DNA from: Ulota crispa
Taxonomy: Eukaryota > Streptophyta > Bryopsida > Orthotrichales > Orthotrichaceae
DNA length: 64,000 nt
Assembly: GCA_963920765.1 (NCBI GenBank)
Contig: OY987242.1
Location: 436,501 to 500,500, forward strand
Reading direction: 5' to 3'
The notes under the pieces were generated by a model. The model worked only from the letters and a program-made list of their open reading frames with translations. It was not told the DNA's origin and ran no database searches. This document shows, one piece after another, positions 58,201 through 64,000 of the stretch (positions are counted from its first letter, which is position 1; each line of letters begins with the position of its first letter). The translations under genes and the position numbers were made by a program.

Positions 58201-61200
58201 TGCATGCATGAATTTTCAAATTTTTTGCATTTGAGATTTGAATCAAGCATATAAAAACTAAAACCTATTAATCACCATATTCATTAAATTGAGAAAACTA
58301 GATTCCCAAGTTGTACCCTAATGGTTGGTTTAAATTGGTCACCTTAAACCCAAAATGTTACAAAATTCTCAATTTAATGATTATGGTGTTTTAAGCATAT
58401 GCAAAAGGTATATGTTTTGAGACATGCCTAAAATCACCAAGCTTTGTATATGTCTCAAAGGCATGTGCAAATTGGCCTCCACGCCTCATTAACATTGCAC
58501 AACGCATCAACTCCTTCACTTGTGTTTTTTTTAGTCGCCTTGCCACCTAACACAAAAAATACAATATATAACCTTTGTAATAGCTTTTCCATACGAGATT
58601 TTTGAGATAGTTGACACGTTGACCTAGCAAGGAGTCCATTGGGTTTGCCTCTTGTTAGTGCAAACTACCTCGTTGTTTTTGGTTCCTTCCGTTACCTATT
58701 TAGGGTACCACCTTTCGGAAGCCCCCAAAGGAGGGGTGTTTTCACATACAATCATACGCTAAGTATGATGCTACAAAAAATTACCTCAATGAGTTTGGAA
58801 GTTGGTCCATGCTCCACAAGAAGAGTAAAGGCTTTCTTTGGTTGGCCAGCAACAAGATACATATCAACTGCTGTTTCATGATCCTTTGTTTCTTCTGTCC
58901 ATTCAGCTTGACGTTGGATGATTTCTTGCACATTTGCTTCTCTTTTGCTCAAGGTGGTGGTATCATTGTTCTTTGCTTGTGGTATCGTGGTTTCAGCCAA
59001 TGCTTTGGCTTCTTCAAACATGCAAAGATCAGTGTACATCTCCATGGCCATACTCACGTGACTTGTTTCAATATACGCATTGGCTGCTTCTTTAAACTTA
59101 CCCTACCATTTGGTGCTTTTGATTAACTAAAAAATAATACAATATCCATTGAGTCTTGTTTTTTTTAACTATTCCTTTTGTAGTCATATTTATTAAAATG
59201 AAGGCTTTTGCTTCAATAATTGGATGCTTGGAGCTCTAAAAGTCAAGATTAGTATAGATTTGTGGTATCACTTAGATTTTAAAATTGCATCAATCTCAAT
59301 GAAATTTGTCATTTTAACATATATGACGGGTTTTCTCATTAGGTGTCATTAAAACATGAAACACCACATTGTATAAATAGTGTAATGAGAAGAAGTCTTT
59401 ATAACATTTTTGTATTAAATTCTAAAAGATGTATTAGACAACCTGGTATGCAAGAACAAGAGCCCCAATAGTTGGCTTTTGGACATGTAAACAATGGCCT
59501 TGTTCAAGCTTATAAAGCAAATCAAGGTAGCAAACATCTCGCAAGCGTATGAATCCCTTCTTTGCCACATCCAAGGCAGCTCCTTTTAGAGATGCTAGAG
59601 CTAGCATTCGCCAATCTGCCTCAGTGACTCCAAGACAGGCAACCTTGTAAGCATTGTCATATTGTCCTCTCTCCACATAGTGACACATGCTTGTTGATTG
59701 AGGAACTTCAATTGTCTGCTTTTGTTTATTGCATTAGTGAGCATTGTAATTAACACAAATAAGCACATTTTTGCCAATAGCTAAAGCCATTGAACATCCA
59801 TTATATAATTCCAATTCAATGCGCTTACTTAGCATCCAACTCTATTTTTGGGTTTGCTCATATACAATTGCAAATGAAAATGAGTTGCAAATGCAAGAAT
59901 GGACAGTGTGTGTAGCCTCAAGGAGATAAAATATGTACACTGAATACCATCTCTACAAAGAAACAGTGTCCAAATTGACACATTCAAATTGACTAAACCT
60001 ATCCAAATTGAATATAAAGTGTCCAAATTGACAAAAAACATCCAAATTGACACTTTCAAGTCTACAAAAAACTCGAGACAAAAAATGACCAAATTGACAA
60101 TGTTTTTTTGTAGTGCATGTTGAATGGAATTTGGGCTATTCATGTATTTATGGATTCTATAGAATAGAGCTAGACTATGCAAAACATTGGGATAATTCCA
60201 AATGTATAAACAAATAAAGGCAAAATATCACATTCTTTTTGGATTTTATGCAAAACATTTCAAGACTTGTCAATGTTTAGACATTCCAAGTTTCTACTGA
60301 AAAATCTCTTGTTGGATGTTGTTTTTTTATCATTTATAGATTTTGTAAAGTTGTTATTTAGTTAAGTATGGCATTTGAACTTCTAAATTAAAACCTTCTA
60401 TAAAATTAAATTTATAATATTTGCACACTTGCCACACTATCATAGATTATGGCATCCTTGTAGCTCACTCAAACATTGTCTTTGGAAAAAGCTTGAGATT
60501 CTCAAATGGTAAGGTTAAAGAGAATTGAGTATACCTGCATAGAAAGTTGATTCAAGCAAAAAATCTTGGAGCCTTGAAAGCCAACAACATAACCTTGAAG
60601 CTTTTGCCGATGCACTGGAAAGTCAGCCGTTTTGATATTCAGCATGCCGCCTCCTGAGTAACATAGCATGTCTTCCATATTTGTGTTCCAAGCAACAGAA
60701 CTTGCGCTCTTTTCTTCAAAACTAATTTCTTTTGTCTATGTGATAAGACCTCAACATAGAAAGGTATTTAATTAACAAAGGTTATGTCTAGTTGTATGCA
60801 TTGTACTAAATCAGCGTTGCTAAATATGGATCATTGCCACTATTTTCATATATGTTAAAATGGATAAAGTCAAGAATCGGACTGTTCTAGACACGTGTTT
60901 GGATTCTCAAGTTTAGTTTTTTCCTAGTTGGAAAATTTTACAGACATGAATTTTACATATTAGAGCTCTAAAACACGCCATTCAACAATCTTGACAATCA
61001 TAGTAAGATTTTTTTATATCAACAAAAATAACAACACATCCACAACACATAATAGCTGGCATATATATACCTCAATGTCATAAACCACCACATTGGCAGC
61101 CTCATCAACAATGGCCAAACGAATACGTTGGGATGAGAGGTCAAGGCAACGTATGCCATTTGTATGTCTATAGAGGCTAATTGGAAAGTTGCTATTAATC

Positions 61201-63867
61201 CACACTTTCACAATTAAACCATTTTTCATTCCAATAAGCAAACCTTCACCTCCACGAGGACCACCACAAACCTATGCATGTTTCAAAAAGATTGCATTCT
61301 TGGTGATCACAAAAGTAGTGATATAATCATACTTGAACCATCACCCAAGAATAATGTTTTGAAAGAACTAAAAATGCTTCAGTTTTTTTCGGAAAATGTT
61401 TACCTTGATGTACCTTATAGTTGACTCTAAAACCCACTCTCTCTCTTTGGTTCCACCTAAAGTAAACAATTGCAGCTTGGTCTCCTAGAAAAACAAATTT
61501 TACTAATCATTGATTTTACATATGACAAAAGCATGTAGAGCAATGTTGTTACACATCAAAGATGTTGAGTTATTATACCTTATAAACAATTGATGTTGCC
61601 TCTTGTAAAAGATTGATAATGTTGAAAACAAAATCGCTTAGAATAATCATGATCATAAAGTGCAAAAAATGAACCTGACAAAGGGTGATATGCTCCGAGG
61701 TAAGAACTAGAAGGTTGCATTCCAAAGAGTGGTTAATGCACGCACAAACATGATATTGAGAAGCTCTAGCCCCAATGCATGTCTTGTTCAACTCATATAC
61801 CACAATGCGGTTGGAGAGTTGCACCGCCACACGCTCTTGATAAACTGCTATCTTCTTGATATAGCCCCAACACCGTATTCTCACCTTCAAGAGTGTTGAC
61901 ATGTTAATCCATATGTTTGTTTAAATTTATTGTTGCATAAAATACAAGGATTTGAATGAACTTTTGAAATTCAAAGTCACAAAATTAAAAAAAATACACG
62001 GAAGTGAGAAATCTTAAAATAACATGTAGTTAGAGATCATGTGTGCAATTTTGCAATTTATAAGATTTGACAATCATCATAATTGTTAGCTATGTGTCAA
62101 AAAATACCACTTGTCCATACTATTCTGAAACCCCTAGCATGTAGCATGAACAAATCTTGGTTTTTAAAACTATATCCAATTGAAATTCAAAATTTTGGTG
62201 CTATGAACATGCCATTTTAACCAATAATTTGATGATAATAATTTTCACATGCATTTGGCATCCTTTGTAAGAAGTATTTACCTTTTCATCAGAAATTAGG
62301 TGCTGCATGACAACATCAGTCATAGCATCCCGAAATGCATAGTGCTCTAGATATAATCCATGTACCTAGTCTTTCCACCATGCCAAACCCTCTCTAATTC
62401 TCATCATCTTGCATCTCCACCAATTTTTTAATCTTCCTATTTATAAGTAAACAAAGGTGCTAGTAATGACAACCATACAAGAGTGTATGTTGGCATTGTG
62501 ATGACATATCAATGGCCACAAGCATAAGCCCCTCAAGAATCAAAAAGCCCAAGTCAGGCCTCTTAGTTTTAGCAAATTTAAAAAGGTCATATGTAAACTT
62601 TCTTTTGTCCAAATTTGTTTAATTTTTGGACCAAAGGATGCAACATTCTTTGCCAATTTTGGTTGTATCAAATTTGGCCCCATCTTAATGACTTATTTCA
62701 CAATATGAATGACAAAATAAGAAAATTCCAAAGTATGGTTTCTTGGTCATCTGGAAGCTAATGACTTGAGTTTCATTCAAAGGCAAAAAAAAAGTAGAAA
62801 AAGATTCCTACTGTTGAGAACAAAAGCTGGAGCATAGAGATGCTGCCATTATTGCATCCTACTACAACATAGTCATGCTTGGGCCGTGATCGTATAGTCC
62901 AAATCCAATCACCAGTTTCACACATCGTAGTCAACTTTACTCCTTCTTTTGAACAAAGAAACACCTACATGCCTGATAGATAACATTAAATGACTATTCA
63001 TGACTCAAACATGTTGATTTAATGCATATGCATATAGTTGTTACTTGGAAAGGTGGGTACTTTTGACTTCATTTGAGTTCACTGAAATTTTAAATAAAGA
63101 AATGATATTCTTTAGTCTTCACAATTTTTAAGCTAAAACTAATAAAGGACCAATACAATACAAAAATAGTTTCAAAAAATCACCTTTTTATTGGAGCCAC
63201 CTACACATATATACTTGTTGTCATGGTATGTAACACTACAAGGATCAAACCCAAGTTTTTTATCTTTGCCTACCTGCAAATAGGTTGTAATTCAATATTG
63301 GAGAGAACCAAATTGGTAGAAGAGTATAATTGTGTCTTAACAAACAATAATCAATTGTATTGATTGGACTAGGATTTGTTGAGGTTAATTTATGTAGAAA
63401 TCTAGATTCAAGTAATAATGACCATAATCTCTGGCCACGTTAAAATTGGTTAAGTTATGTTGATGAGATTTAGGTGTTCTATGAGCCTTCTTGATATTCA
63501 TTCACCAAATAATCCAAAATGCAATATTAGGTAAATGGGAAAAAACACAATTTGGAAAATTTGGATTTTATATCCTTTAAAATATATTCATTAAATGCTC
63601 TTTAAACGATATAAATTTCAAAATTCCCAAAATTGCATTTTTTTCCAATTTACCTAATATTGCGTTACAATTGAAAATGTCAAATCTAGTTAGAGAATAA
63701 GTAATTTGACGTTATTTTATTGAAGTACTGAGGCAAACCTGCTTGCCTAATAAATCATAGAATGAAAGTGTGTTGTCCCAACATCCAACAACCAATGTAT
63801 CTGACATTTTATTGTGCAATATATTCCATTGTAATGTCCATACAGGTGCCGATCTTTCTACTACAGC
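55217..63867 (-). CDS. IFT122: Intraflagellar transport protein 122 (IFT-A), 5'-partial, 15 exons in view
   Basis: IFT122 is a core IFT-A subunit, carrying retrograde traffic and membrane cargo in cilia. Exons (minus): 63867-63739, 63273-63184, 62964-62812, 62365-62282, 61884-61675, 61484-61404, 61271-61071, 60735-60535, 59715-59443, 59102-58785, 58546-58428, 57821-57611, 57469-57136, 56652-56393, 55786-55217; all in frame, 1077 aa, with roughly the first 200 aa beyond the window edge. The N-part is WD40 propeller ([41 protein letters not shown]), then [15 protein letters not shown] and the TPR-like stretch ([45 protein letters not shown]). Cys pairs follow (ICHAC..CSKC; QCNSC..CPFC) as in the animal protein. 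About 75 residues follow the last pair, longer than in animals. One intron (58427-57822) appears to be GC-AG. The gene implies motile, ciliated sperm. Confidence 0.94.
59951..60114. mobile_element. TGTCCAAATTGACA-rich MITE in an IFT122 intron
   Basis: The left end CTCTACAAAGAAACAGTGTCC and right end GACAATGTTTTTTTGTAGTG are imperfect inverses; the right end read inward is CACTACAAAAAAACATTGTC, recalling CACTA termini. The interior repeats TCCAAATTGACA about six times. Confidence 0.5.
63522..63665. repeat. Inverted repeat in an IFT122 intron
   Basis: GCAATATTAGGTAAATGGG and its complement CCAATTTACCTAATATTGCG bound a stretch of about 140 bp, itself partly palindromic (AAATTTGG, ATATAAA). A small MITE or hairpin; no duplication resolved. 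Confidence 0.55.
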
Positions 63868-64000
63868 CTACAAATCAAAACACTATGTAAACCTCAATCA
63901 ATCAAATGTGTTTGTAAGTGAGCACCAAACTATTCCCCTTTGTATACATGATAAGCTACACTACCAAAATAAGCATGTGAATACCATATGATTTATTCTT

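Noticed and set aside
1..64000. CRISPR array, bacterial operon or phage region
   Set aside because: Spliceosomal introns, plant gene families and plant transposons show this is eukaryotic nuclear DNA; no spaced direct-repeat array is present.

Overview
The window looks like nuclear DNA of a land plant that makes swimming sperm (moss, lycophyte, fern or similar). Two things point there. The genes are plant-like: a GDSL esterase, a Rab escort protein, a CHMP7-type ESCRT-III protein, and a TesB thioesterase fused to a cNMP-binding fold, all with many GT-AG introns. The right end carries IFT122, a subunit of the ciliary IFT-A complex, which flowering plants lack. The species cannot be fixed from this sequence.

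Layout. 0-15 kb is gene-rich: a Rab escort protein (minus, 11 exons, 368-4572), then head to head with it a CHMP7-like ESCRT-III gene (plus, 8 exons, 5147-8966), then a secreted GDSL esterase/lipase (plus, 5 exons, 10311-14672). 15-34 kb is an AT-rich nest of inserted repeats: foldback and MITE-type DNA transposons with readable target-site duplications, a 2.15-kb repeat, and one unrecognised gene-like segment (26463-27219, minus). 35-41 kb holds an 18-exon acyl-CoA thioesterase II gene (minus, 35160-41061) ending in a peroxisomal AKL signal. 42-55 kb is repeats again: a long (TA)n tract, two more copies of the 2.15-kb repeat, a SINE candidate and MITEs. From 55217 to the right edge lies IFT122 (minus, 15 exons in view, N-terminus outside).

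Exon coordinates were built by hand from reading frame, splice sites and remembered family conservation. All junctions keep frame, and the five main gene models run to a stop codon. The genes do not form an operon-like unit. REP and CHMP7 share a roughly 0.6-kb divergent promoter and both serve endomembrane traffic.

The most notable observations are: IFT122 with an unusual C-terminal tail and a probable GC-AG intron; a DNA-transposon family with GGGTRRTTGCAAGAA termini and 4-bp target duplications, confirmed by an empty site in a mirrored arm; a 1.14-kb near-perfect hairpin with 9-bp duplications; and an unidentified two-exon reading frame inside a possible 5-kb element.
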